This document shows, piece after piece, positions 26,890 to 34,967 of a stretch of DNA of 64,000 nucleotides (the first letter of the stretch is position 1; each line of letters starts with the position of its first letter). This stretch comes from Saliterribacillus persicus (GTDB lineage Bacteria > Bacillota > Bacilli > Bacillales > Amphibacillaceae). Below the pieces are notes generated by a model. It was not told the DNA's origin, made no database searches, and saw nothing but the letters and a program-made list of their open reading frames with translations. The stretch covers positions 233,416 to 297,415 of the forward strand of contig NZ_QPJJ01000003.1 of the NCBI RefSeq assembly GCF_003337485.1. The letters are read 5' to 3'. The translations under genes were made by a program, and so were the position numbers.

Positions 26890-27701
26890 TTACTCAGCTC
26901 CTTCTGTTGCCAATTATTTTTACAAGCTTCTGGAATATCCTGACTTCCGATTGAAAATGGATTGCGAGAATGTGGCCCATGATGATCGCTGCCACCTGAG
27001 ATTAATAGATCATGGGCATCAGCGATGTGCTTCCATTTGGAGATATCCGCTTCACTGTGTCTAGGATGGTAGACTTCTATGCCATCTAATCCATAGCTTA
27101 TGAGCTTCTCGGGAGCAACATTTGTCTTGTACATGCCAGGGTGAGCAAGAAACGCCTTACCTCCAGCCTGATGAATCAGGGCAATCGCATCTGCTGCGGT
27201 AAAAGAGGCACGCTGGATAAAGGCATCTGCCCCTTTTTTCAAAAGAGAATCATAGGCTTTTTCTTGTGTTTGGAAATACCCTTGGTCTACCAGTTCTAAA
27301 GCGATATGCGTGCGAACAATAATTTCACCGGTCGCCCATTTCTTCGCACCATGGAAAGTGATTGGATAGCCTAGCTCATGTAATCGATTGATGATTTTTT
27401 GGGCCCATTGATTGCGTTCTTTTTGGCGCCAATTAATATGTGCGGTTAATGCCGGATGAACAGGATCGAGATGATATCCTAGGATGTGTAGCTCTCCATC
27501 ATCGCCGTCTGTGTTCAACTCAATGCCCGGTATTAAATCGATGCCTTTTTTTCTAGCGATATTGATGGCATCCAGATATCCTCCGATTTCGTCATGGTCT
27601 GTTATCGAAATGATAGATAGATCGTTTTTTGCCGCTTCCTCGATAATTTGAGTCGGTGTGAGCTCTCCGTCTGAAAAGGTCGAATGAATATGTAAGTCCA
27701 T
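26886..27701 (-). CDS. PHP-domain phosphoesterase
   Basis: About 271 residues. Complete PHP metal cluster: MDLHIHSTFSDGEL (HxH and Asp), ITDHDEIGG, PGIELNT, LHILGYH, AFLAHPGMY and ISGGSDHHG. Close to the YciV/RnaAM group that hydrolyses 3',5'-nucleoside bisphosphates or cyclic phosphates. ATG at 27701 directly starts the conserved motif and has GAGGTGAG six bases upstream; an upstream GTG at 27707 is less likely. First gene of the operon PHP, TIM barrel, SurE, binding protein, permease, ATPase. Confidence 0.9.
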   Translation of the reverse strand: MDLHIHSTFSDGELTPTQIIEEAAKNDLSIISITDHDEIGGYLDAINIARKKGIDLIPGIELNTDGDDGELHILGYHLDPVHPALTAHINWRQKERNQWAQKIINRLHELGYPITFHGAKKWATGEIIVRTHIALELVDQGYFQTQEKAYDSLLKKGADAFIQRASFTAADAIALIHQAGGKAFLAHPGMYKTNVAPEKLISYGLDGIEVYHPRHSEADISKWKHIADAHDLLISGGSDHHGPHSRNPFSIGSQDIPEACKNNWQQKELSK

Positions 27702-27774
27702 GTGCACCTCACCTCGCTTTGTTTTATCTAACTCTTACTTTACTAGCGAAATATGAAGCACGTATAAATAGAAA

Positions 27775-27801
27775 GTTTGAAATTGGTTAAGATCATGTAA
27801 A
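27775..27801 (-). promoter_or_regulatory. Possible PhoP-box-like repeats before the phosphoesterase/importer operon
   Basis: On the minus strand TTTACA (27801-27796), then TTAACC 11 bases later (27790-27785), then a poorer TCAAAC about 10 bases further. PhoP of Bacillus binds TT(A/C/T)ACA-like hexamers at about 11-base spacing. Only the first two hexamers fit well, and the -10 is not clear. Confidence 0.3.
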
Positions 27802-27933
27802 GGAAATATCTAGGAAATAATAGATTTTAGGTGTGGGGTTTAGATGTTTAGTGGGATAGAGACAGGCTTTTTATCACATTGAGTGCTATTCAACTATGAA
27901 GATGATGTAAATAATTTACGTGCGCTTCATACA

Positions 27934-28190
27934 ATGGTGTAGATATTGGGTTTGTGGGACAGAATCGAACATTTTTATGATTTGTGTGACTTTCAAATGA
28001 CTCTATTTTTGTTTTCGCGGATATATTCTTGAATTGGCGGATATAATCTGATAATCGCGGATATATCTTGAAATTCACTGATACATTGTTTTTTTCGCGG
28101 ATATATTAAAATTATCGCGGATATATTTTTATGCACATGATTTATGGTTGAGTTCTACACCATTTAGTGTTCTATTCGGGGATACATTCT
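27934..28190. repeat. 20-bp tandem array, core CGCGGATATATT
   Basis: Six consecutive 20-bp units start at 28011, 28031, 28051, 28071, 28091 and 28111, and a diverged seventh at 28171 keeps the same 20-bp phase. Each has a conserved core CGCGGATATATT and about eight variable bases. The block is flanked by an 11-bp inverted repeat AATGGTGTAGA (27933-27943) / TCTACACCATT (28154-28164). It lies in the divergent promoter region between the PHP operon and the P-loop kinase gene. Function unknown. Confidence 0.85.
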
Positions 28191-28272
28191 TGACCATTTG
28201 ATTAGAAGCACATTTTACGAGTGGATATTTATGTTAAAATGCTAGATAAGAAAATTAAACTGGAGGAAATCT

Positions 28273-28860
28273 ATGAAATTAGTATTATTATTCGGCCCTC
28301 CTGCTGTTGGTAAAATGACAGTTGGGCAGGAATTAGAAAAACAGACTGGTTTAAAGCTTTTTCATAATCATATGACGATAGAGCTTTTGCATCCTTTTTT
28401 TGGTTTTAGTCAAGAAATGTTTCGATTATCAACCATATTTCGCGAGGGAATTTTTAAGTCTTTTATAAAGACAGATCATGATGGTATGATTTTCACGTTT
28501 GTATGGGCCTTCGACCAAGATGAGGATTGGAAATTTGTTGAGTCGATGTGTAATATCTTCACAGCTGAGGATGCAGATATCTATTTTGTGGAGTTAGAGG
28601 CTGATACAGATGAAAGATTAGAGAGAAATAAAACACCAAATAGACTTGAACATAAAGCAACAAAAAATAATTTAGAAGCATCTGAGCAAAACTTGTTAAA
28701 CATGGAAAAAGAACACCGGATGAATTCAAAAAACGGTGAACTACCCTATAACAATTATGTCAGAATCAATAATACCCATTTAAGCGCAGAAGAAGTAGCC
28801 AAACGCATTAGGAAAGAATTCCGCTTTCCATTGAATGAAAGAAATATAAGCGATCATTAA
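28273..28860 (+). CDS. P-loop kinase-like NTPase
   Basis: 195 residues. Walker A GPPAVGKMTVG at residue 8 and the family-specific FHNHMTIEL follow, resembling shikimate/adenylate-kinase-like P-loop proteins; TDERLERNKTPNR is a lid-like basic segment. It probably phosphorylates a small molecule, not identified. GGAGG lies eight bases before the ATG. The Nudix gene follows 27 bases later, so the two probably form an operon and may share a nucleotide-related job. Confidence 0.82.
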   Translation: MKLVLLFGPPAVGKMTVGQELEKQTGLKLFHNHMTIELLHPFFGFSQEMFRLSTIFREGIFKSFIKTDHDGMIFTFVWAFDQDEDWKFVESMCNIFTAEDADIYFVELEADTDERLERNKTPNRLEHKATKNNLEASEQNLLNMEKEHRMNSKNGELPYNNYVRINNTHLSAEEVAKRIRKEFRFPLNERNISDH

Positions 28861-28887
28861 CTTCATAACAGATAGGAGGTTAGTTCG

Positions 28888-29502
28888 ATGAGTGAACAAC
28901 TCAAAATTTTTGACGAGACAGGAAATGAAATTGGTGTTGCAGATAGAGACGAGGTACACAAGCATGGATATTGGCATGAGACCTTTCAATGCTGGATGAT
29001 CGATTCCTTTCAGTCGATCTATTTTCAAAAACGAAGTGCAACAAAAAAAGATTTTCCTAACCTTTTTGATATCACGGCAGCTGGTCACTTAACTAGTATA
29101 GAAACAATTGCAGACGGGGTAAGAGAAATAGAAGAGGAACTAGGCATCAAAGTTACGAACGAGGAATTAGTATCACTCGGTGTGATCGATGATTCCATTA
29201 TTACGAAGGAAATCATTGATCATGAATTTGCGAATGTATTTCTATATGTATTGAAAAAAGAGGATAAATTTACCCTTCAACATGAAGAGGTAGCTGGGAT
29301 GGTAAAAGCGGATATCCAGGATTTCTATGAGCTTTGCACTCAAAAGAAAGATAGCATCAGGGTCGACGGCTATGACCTAGATGAAAGTGGAAAGAGAGTA
29401 GAGTATAGCCAAACCATTTCACTGCAGGATTTTGTACCGCATTCCAAGAATTATTTTGAAACAATTGCTGGCGCTATTTTAAAAATAAGCGAGGGTAGAT
29501 AG
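28888..29502 (+). CDS. Nudix hydrolase (IPP isomerase-like, YfcD type)
   Basis: 204 residues. Starts LKIFDETGNEIGVADRDEVHKHGYWHETFQCWM, as in the YfcD/isopentenyl-diphosphate-isomerase-like Nudix group, with Nudix box AGHLTSIETI..REIEEELGI near 65-87. It hydrolyses a nucleoside diphosphate-linked compound with Mg2+; the substrate is unknown. AGGAGG lies eight bases before the ATG. Second gene after the P-loop protein. Confidence 0.88.
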   Translation: MSEQLKIFDETGNEIGVADRDEVHKHGYWHETFQCWMIDSFQSIYFQKRSATKKDFPNLFDITAAGHLTSIETIADGVREIEEELGIKVTNEELVSLGVIDDSIITKEIIDHEFANVFLYVLKKEDKFTLQHEEVAGMVKADIQDFYELCTQKKDSIRVDGYDLDESGKRVEYSQTISLQDFVPHSKNYFETIAGAILKISEGR

Positions 29503-29555
29503 AATTCTATACAGATGAGATGTGTAATCCAACCTACCCTCGGAAATTTTGCGCA

Positions 29556-29586
29556 TAAAAAAATAGCCTGACCGAAGTCAAGCTAT
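29556..29586 (-). terminator. Terminator of the sucrose operon
   Basis: On the minus strand ATAGCTTGAC / GTCAGGCTAT with a TTCG tetraloop, followed by TTTTTTT, directly after the fructokinase stop. Confidence 0.92.
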
Positions 29587-29589
29587 CCC

Positions 29590-30459
29590 TTATTGTTGCA
29601 TTGCTAAATATAAAGCACCCTTTACTCCCGCTTCATCGGTAAGTCCTGGTGGCACGATGTATTGATCAATCTCTTTTTCTGTTAAAAATGGCGAGCTAAC
29701 ATAACCATTAAGCATCTCTAGCACATTTTTTCGAATCAATGGGAAAAGCTGCGCTTGTTTCATCACGCCTCCACCCATCACAATCCGCTCTGGTGACAGA
29801 ATATAAATATAGGTCGTCAATGCTTGTGCTAAATAGAATGCTTCCATCTCCCATACCTTAGGATCATCCGCAAGCTCTTGTCCCTTTTTGCCCCAACGAT
29901 TCATAAGCGATGGACCTGCAGCAATCCCTTCTAAGCAATCCTTGTGATAAGGGCATGTGCCCTCATAATCATCATCTGGATGGCGCTTTACAGGAATATG
30001 GCCCATTTCCGGATGCGATAACCCCTTTAACGTTTGTCCGTGGAAATAGGCCCCTGCGCCAATTCCCGTTCCAACAGTTATATACAAACAGGTATTCACA
30101 TCGGTCGCATTGCCCCATTTTGCTTCACTCATTGCAGCAACGTTCACATCCGTATCAATGATAACCGGAACACCAAGTCCTTCTTTTAATTTTGCTCCAA
30201 GTGGATAATCCACCCAGTCCGTTTTCGGCGTCTTCTGAAGCTTCCCGTATTCTGGACTCGTAGCATTAATATCAATTGGACCAAATCCGCCTAGTCCTAA
30301 GCGTTCAATCCCTTTACCTTCAAAAAACTCCAGCACCTTTGGCACCGTAATATCCGGGTGCTCGGTTGGAATTACGATCTTTTCTAAAATTTCACCCTGT
30401 TCATTTCCTACACCAAGCACAAACTTCGTGCCTCCTGCCTCAATCGCTCCAAGCTTCAC
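29590..30459 (-). CDS. scrK: ROK-family fructokinase
   Basis: About 289 residues. ROK kinase: phosphate loop GAIEAGGTKFVLGVG, VGTGIGAGAYF, and the zinc cluster region GHIPVKRHPDDDYEGTCPYH with following Cys, which defines the ROK/GmuE-type fructokinases. It phosphorylates the fructose released when sucrose-6-phosphate is split. GTG at 30459 is preferred because GGGAGG is eight bases upstream; the ATG at 30465 is only two bases from that site. Last gene of the scr operon. Confidence 0.9.
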   Translation of the reverse strand: MKLGAIEAGGTKFVLGVGNEQGEILEKIVIPTEHPDITVPKVLEFFEGKGIERLGLGGFGPIDINATSPEYGKLQKTPKTDWVDYPLGAKLKEGLGVPVIIDTDVNVAAMSEAKWGNATDVNTCLYITVGTGIGAGAYFHGQTLKGLSHPEMGHIPVKRHPDDDYEGTCPYHKDCLEGIAAGPSLMNRWGKKGQELADDPKVWEMEAFYLAQALTTYIYILSPERIVMGGGVMKQAQLFPLIRKNVLEMLNGYVSSPFLTEKEIDQYIVPPGLTDEAGVKGALYLAMQQ

Positions 30460-30464
30460 CAACA

Positions 30465-31868
30465 TTACCTCCCTATCATCGAACGTAGCGCATATACCTT
30501 TACACGAGCATTTGTTTTTACAGTTAATCCTTTATCCTCAACCGCAGCAAACATCCGCGATGAAAATACTAACTCCCCATCATTCACAAATATCTCTAAG
30601 GAAGAATGGTCAATATAAGCTTGAATCGAGTTTAACGGTTCTCTAAGCTTACCCACTCGTTTCTCAAGCCCATTCCCATCTAGCCTCGGCCTGGTTAACG
30701 TAATCGTTCGATCGCTTTTATTAAAGTCTATTGTAGCATAATCAAACAGATCGATGTGTAACTTTTCATCGTCAATTTCGTGAATATTCACCTCAGCAGA
30801 ACGCGAGATATCAAGCTCCAACAACTCCGTTACATCCCCATCATACAGCGTCTTTTCCCGTAAATCCTTCAATTCTTCCACTGGTTTTTGAAAAATGTGA
30901 CCGGAACGAACATGCAATTCCCTGGGTAAGGTTAATTGGTGGATCCATTTATTTTCATGCGTCGGGTGAAGCTCTTCGTCTTGATCTGGAACTCCCATCC
31001 AACCGATCAAAATTCGCCTGCCATATGCGTCTTCTGTAGTTTGCGGTGCGTAAAACTCAAACCCACGGTCGAGTTCAGTGAAATCACCATGATCAAAGTG
31101 CCAATTCTGATAATCTAATTTGCCTGTAATATATCCGGATTGATGCACATTTTGGTAGTCGATGCCATGCGACTCTAGGCCTTGCGGTGAAAATAACAAG
31201 ATATCCACACCATCTAATGTGAAGAAATCTGGGCATTCCCACATATAACCAAAACCGTCCGCTAAAACCCCATTAAACTCCCAGCGTTTTAAATCAAACG
31301 ACTCGAACCCGACAACGGTACCCTTTTCCTCTATGGTTTGGGCGCCAATTACCATGTAATATTTATCATCTTTTTTCCATACCTTTGGATCACGGAAATG
31401 CGCAGTGAAGCCTTCAGGTACGGATATTTGCACACCTTCTTTTTCAAAATGGATGCCATCTGTTGAAGTAGCTAGACACTGATATGCGTCACGTATATCG
31501 TCTGTTTTCACATTACCTGTGTAAAAAAGATAAAGCTGATCGTCCTTTTCGATTGCACTACCAGAGTATACACCATCCTTATCAAACCAATCACTTGGAG
31601 TGAGGGCAGCTGCGTGCCTTGTCCAGTCTACTAAATTAGCAGAAGATAGGTGTCCCCAAAACTTGGAGCCATGTCCTGTTTTAAAAGGCATCCATTGATA
31701 AAATAGATGATAGGTTCCATTCCACTGAATCAGCCCGTTGGGATCATTAATTAAGCCAACAGGCGGTGCAACGTGATAGCTAGGATAGTAAGCATCTTCT
31801 ATTATATTTTTTTGATTCGCTTTTACCTCAAGCTCTGCCTGATTACGAAGTTGTTGATCTTCATTCAT
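30465..31868 (-). CDS. scrB: Sucrose-6-phosphate hydrolase (GH32)
   Basis: 467 residues, glycoside hydrolase family 32. Nucleophile Asp in GLINDPNGL (about 40), transition-state Asp in FRDPKVW, acid/base Glu in WECPDFF, plus the C-terminal beta-sandwich (SSLEIFVNDGELVFSSRMF). Cytoplasmic; it cleaves sucrose-6-phosphate delivered by the upstream PTS into glucose-6-phosphate and fructose. AAAGGGG lies before the ATG. Sits between scrA and scrK. Confidence 0.95.
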   Translation of the reverse strand: MNEDQQLRNQAELEVKANQKNIIEDAYYPSYHVAPPVGLINDPNGLIQWNGTYHLFYQWMPFKTGHGSKFWGHLSSANLVDWTRHAAALTPSDWFDKDGVYSGSAIEKDDQLYLFYTGNVKTDDIRDAYQCLATSTDGIHFEKEGVQISVPEGFTAHFRDPKVWKKDDKYYMVIGAQTIEEKGTVVGFESFDLKRWEFNGVLADGFGYMWECPDFFTLDGVDILLFSPQGLESHGIDYQNVHQSGYITGKLDYQNWHFDHGDFTELDRGFEFYAPQTTEDAYGRRILIGWMGVPDQDEELHPTHENKWIHQLTLPRELHVRSGHIFQKPVEELKDLREKTLYDGDVTELLELDISRSAEVNIHEIDDEKLHIDLFDYATIDFNKSDRTITLTRPRLDGNGLEKRVGKLREPLNSIQAYIDHSSLEIFVNDGELVFSSRMFAAVEDKGLTVKTNARVKVYALRSMIGR

Positions 31869-31904
31869 AGATTAAAATGCCCCTTTATAATGAAAGTAGC
31901 GAAA

Positions 31905-31934
31905 GCCCTCGCTATCAGATAGGATAACGAAGGC
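31905..31934 (-). promoter_or_regulatory. Hairpin between scrA and scrB
   Basis: On the minus strand GCCTTCGTTATC / GATAGCGAGGGC with a 6-base loop and two G-T wobbles, ten bases after the scrA stop. The sequence after it is only moderately T-rich, so partial termination or mRNA processing is more likely than a stop. Confidence 0.55.
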
Positions 31935-31943
31935 AATCTTGAA

Positions 31944-33335
31944 TTATTTTTCTGTCGTTTCTTTATAACCAAATAGATAGGTTAAAGTAAAGGCGACCGC
32001 AATCGCAACAATATTAACGATTAAATAGATGAATAGTTGTTCATTTAAATAGAGCAAGGTTCCTGGAATAACGGTAATCGCCATCCCTGTTGCCTGTAGG
32101 TTAAATAAGGCTGCAAGGAAACCGGCAACCCCACCACCGATAAGACCCATGATGAAAGGCTTTCCGTGACGAAGGTTTACCCCGAAAATGGCTGGCTCTG
32201 TAATTCCTAAAAATGCAGATAGGGAAGACGGATAAGCCAGTGCTTTCATTTTTTTCGATTTAGATTTAACACCTACTGCTAAAGCGGCTCCACCTTGAGC
32301 GGCAATAGAAGCGGTAATAATCGGATTAAACGGGTTGTAATTTAAGTTTTCAAGTAACTGAATCTCTAAGAAATTAAAGATATGATGGACCCCAGTTATA
32401 ACAATGATTTGATGGAAGAAACCAATAATTAAACCACTTAGTCCTAACGGCAATTCAAGTAGTGCTTTCGTTCCTTCAAAGATCCAGTTTTCCACTAAGT
32501 GTAATACTGGTCCTAATGCAAATAGAGAAAGTGTGATCATAATCAATAAGACTAAAAACGGGGTAACAATTAAATCAAGTGCTTCCGGAACCCGTTTTCT
32601 AAAATACTTCTCTACTTTCGCACCAACCATACCTGCGAAAAAGGCTGGTAATACCGATCCTTGATAACCGATGACCGGAATAAATCCTAAGAAATAAAGC
32701 GGTTCTGCTCCACCACCTGCAACATCCCAAGCATTAGGCAGTGCGGGAGAAACGAGCATTAACCCAAGCACAAGACCGATAACTGGAGTACCACCAAATA
32801 CACGGAATGTGGACCATGCAACAAGTGCTGGTAAGAAAACAAAGGCAGTATCCGTTAACACTTCAGTAAAAAGTAAGAAATTATCAGAAATACTGTCAGG
32901 CGTTAAACCGAATAATGCTAAAACTTGCTCTTGCGTAATGAGACCGCGAAGCCCCATAAATAGACCAGTTGCAACAAGCACTGGAATAATTGGAACAAAG
33001 ACATCACCAAATGTGCGAATGGCGCGTTGGAAAGTTGTTCCCTGCTTTTTAGATTCTTCCTTCATATCAGATTTCGTGGTGCCAGAAACTCCCTGATTCG
33101 TCACTGCTTCATAGATTCGATTTACCGTTCCTGTACCAAAAATAATTTGATATTGACCAGAGTTATAAAATGCACCTTTTACCTTTTCAATTTCTTCAAC
33201 CGCTTCAACGTCGACTTTTTCATGGTCATGTACCATCACTCGAAGTCTTGTCGCACAATGGGCGATTGATTGAATATTTTCTTCGCCTCCGATAGCTTCC
33301 ACAACCTGTTTTGCAATCTCTTCATTCGTTGCCAT
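31944..33335 (-). CDS. scrA: Sucrose-specific PTS enzyme IIBC
   Basis: 463 residues. N-terminal EIIB domain (about 1-85) with phospho-Cys in IAHCATRLRV; C-terminal EIIC domain with about ten membrane helices (GITEPAIFGVNLRHGKPFIMG, TGVHHIFNFLEIQLL). No EIIA domain is present, as usual for sucrose permeases that borrow a glucose-type EIIA. It phosphorylates sucrose during import. AGGAGGGAA precedes the ATG. First gene of scrA-scrB-scrK. Confidence 0.93.
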   Translation of the reverse strand: MATNEEIAKQVVEAIGGEENIQSIAHCATRLRVMVHDHEKVDVEAVEEIEKVKGAFYNSGQYQIIFGTGTVNRIYEAVTNQGVSGTTKSDMKEESKKQGTTFQRAIRTFGDVFVPIIPVLVATGLFMGLRGLITQEQVLALFGLTPDSISDNFLLFTEVLTDTAFVFLPALVAWSTFRVFGGTPVIGLVLGLMLVSPALPNAWDVAGGGAEPLYFLGFIPVIGYQGSVLPAFFAGMVGAKVEKYFRKRVPEALDLIVTPFLVLLIMITLSLFALGPVLHLVENWIFEGTKALLELPLGLSGLIIGFFHQIIVITGVHHIFNFLEIQLLENLNYNPFNPIITASIAAQGGAALAVGVKSKSKKMKALAYPSSLSAFLGITEPAIFGVNLRHGKPFIMGLIGGGVAGFLAALFNLQATGMAITVIPGTLLYLNEQLFIYLIVNIVAIAVAFTLTYLFGYKETTEK

Positions 33336-33420
33336 TGTTATTCCCTCCTTATAGTTAGGGGAGCACTTTTAGTAGTTATTCCCCTTTGAAAAAAATAAAT
33401 GATTAGTCCTATGGTTCTTT

Positions 33421-33438
33421 TGTGGAATCGATACCACA
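33421..33438 (-). promoter_or_regulatory. ScrR operator 1
   Basis: TGTGGAATCGATACCACA, an 18-bp near-palindrome with the central CG typical of LacI-family operators, 86 bases before scrA. A near-identical copy lies at 33722. Confidence 0.8.
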
Positions 33439-33440
33439 TT

Positions 33441-33506
33441 TTAGAAAAATTTAGCTTATCGCCTAGTCTTTATAGCGAAAGCCTACGTTCTTCTTATACT
33501 TGGTAC
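33441..33506 (+). repeat. Dispersed 66-nt hairpin element, copy A
   Basis: Aligns without gaps to 51053-51118 over 66 bases at roughly three-quarters identity, sharing TTAGAAAAA, TTATCGCC, AGTCTTTAT and CTTATACTT. In this copy the stem is partly degraded. It sits inside the scrA leader, directly next to operator 1. Confidence 0.7.
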
Positions 33507-33612
33507 GTTAAATTTCCCCTAAGTCAATTAGACATCTGCGTAAAAAAATTAAACTTCCTTAGCATGGAACAAGAAAATTTACTGCCTTTCTTACTTGGAT
33601 GAACCAACTTAA

Positions 33613-33626
33613 TAAATGCGCTTTCA
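33613..33626 (-). promoter_or_regulatory. Possible cre in the scrA leader
   Basis: Minus-strand TGAAAGCGCATTTA matches the cre consensus at 12 of 14 positions with an intact left half. It lies between the two ScrR operators. Confidence 0.45.
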
Positions 33627-33721
33627 TTTTGACAACTGGATTCGATTCTCATACAAAAACGCAGATCGATTTTTCCTTGTACTATGATAATAGCAAGAAA
33701 AAGTTAGAATGAAAGACGCGA

Positions 33722-33739
33722 TGTGGAATCGATCCCACA
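33722..33739 (-). promoter_or_regulatory. ScrR operator 2
   Basis: TGTGGAATCGATCCCACA, one base different from operator 1 and 301 bases away, 14 bases past the scrR stop codon. A candidate minus-strand promoter (TTTCAT, 16-base spacer, TATTAT) lies just downstream at about 33680-33710. Confidence 0.8.
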
Positions 33740-33752
33740 TCATTTGTCTATA

Positions 33753-34742
33753 CTATACACTATCTCTTTTTATAAGTCTATAGCTATGTCTCAATTTCTC
33801 TGTATTTTTTTTACCGTTAAATGCTTGAAGCATAAGCGTAGCAACCCTTTCACCCGCTTCTTCATTCAAGAAATCCACAGTGGTAAGTGTAGGTTCTACA
33901 AAAGCAGATAACGTCGAAGCACCAATCGAACCGACAGCGATATCAGCAGGTATCCTGTAACTCGCTTCCTTCAAATACTGCATCGTACCAATCGCCATAT
34001 TATCTGTCGCCACAAACACAGCAGTAGGTAAATTACTTTTATCTGACTCGACCATTCGTTTCATTGCTTCATATCCAGATTCAATACTAAAGTCTCCCTG
34101 CTCCACCCAGTTATCCTTTAAAACCAAATCAAGCTGTTTCATTTTATCCATAAATGCTTGCTTTCTTATTACACCAACAGCTGGATCCTCTTCATACACT
34201 CCGATATAACCAATGTGCTTATGTCCTTTTTCTAAAAAATACGCGAGCATGTCCTGTGTCGCCGCGTAATCTGAATAGGTTACAGAGGCAATATTCGGAA
34301 TTTCTTGTCCTAAGGCAACAATCGGAACCTTGGACGCTTCTATCGCTTGAAGCAGTTCTTTTTCCGTATTGGTTGCAAGCAAAATAATCCCGTCCACATG
34401 CTTTGCCTGTAGGAGTCTAATAAATTCAATTTCTTTAGCCGGGTCAAGCGAAGTATCTGTTAATAGTAGCTGAAAGCCATTGTTCTGCAACACCGCATTA
34501 ATCCCGCTTACAACGCGACTCGCTGTCTCAGTACTAATCTTCGGTAAAATCACACCAACTACACCAGATTTTTTCGTTCTTAATGTTTGGGCGGACTGGC
34601 TCGGCATATAGCCTGTTTCTTTAATCACCTTATCAATCCGTTCCTTCGCTTCCTCACTTACATATCCATTATTATTTAAACAGCGTGACACTGTTGATCT
34701 CGATACATTTGCTAATCTTGCAATATCATTGATAGTAGTCAA
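33753..34742 (-). CDS. scrR: LacI-family sucrose operon repressor
   Basis: 329 residues. N-terminal LacI helix-turn-helix (TTINDIARLANVSRSTVSRCLNNNGYVSEEA) with hinge helix, then the periplasmic-binding-like sugar sensor (GVVGVILPKIST, VDGIILLATNT, VFVATDNMAIGTMQYL). It lies directly upstream of scrA on the same strand, and two matching LacI-type operators occupy the gap, which identifies it as the local repressor. Inducer presumably sucrose-6-phosphate or fructose (inference). Confidence 0.92.
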   Translation of the reverse strand: MTTINDIARLANVSRSTVSRCLNNNGYVSEEAKERIDKVIKETGYMPSQSAQTLRTKKSGVVGVILPKISTETASRVVSGINAVLQNNGFQLLLTDTSLDPAKEIEFIRLLQAKHVDGIILLATNTEKELLQAIEASKVPIVALGQEIPNIASVTYSDYAATQDMLAYFLEKGHKHIGYIGVYEEDPAVGVIRKQAFMDKMKQLDLVLKDNWVEQGDFSIESGYEAMKRMVESDKSNLPTAVFVATDNMAIGTMQYLKEASYRIPADIAVGSIGASTLSAFVEPTLTTVDFLNEEAGERVATLMLQAFNGKKNTEKLRHSYRLIKRDSV

Positions 34743-34818
34743 TGTCCCTCACCTCTTTATATCTCTTCTTCATAACTTTACATGAAAGCATCTATTATCT
34801 GCAACTGATTGTGTTAAT

Positions 34819-34890
34819 GGCGGAATTCGTCTCCAGGCCGGCGGAATTATTACTGAGGCCGGCGGAATAACAGCGACGTACGGCGGAATT
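34819..34890. repeat. 21-bp tandem array, core GGCGGAATT
   Basis: Four units with core GGCGGAATT start at 34819, 34840, 34861 and 34882, an exact 21-bp period. The other 12 bases vary, though two units share AGGCCGGCGGAAT. It lies between divergent scrR and the ABC exporter gene, immediately upstream of the exporter promoter. GC-rich compared with its surroundings. Confidence 0.8.
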
Positions 34891-34905
34891 AAATCACGCA
34901 CTCTC

Positions 34906-34933
34906 TTCCATATTATAAAAAATCTGCTATAAT
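34906..34933 (+). promoter_or_regulatory. Promoter of the ABC exporter gene
   Basis: TTCCAT, 16-base spacer, TATAAT (34928-34933), 35 bases before the ATG and just after the 21-bp array. Confidence 0.55.
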
Positions 34934-34967
34934 TACTAAAATCGACAACTATTAAGGGAGAAGTACC

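Noticed and set aside
28011-28130. CRISPR array
   Set aside because: Units are 20 bp with no spacer of 25-40 bases and no palindromic repeat, and no cas gene is in the window. The same holds for the other three arrays.
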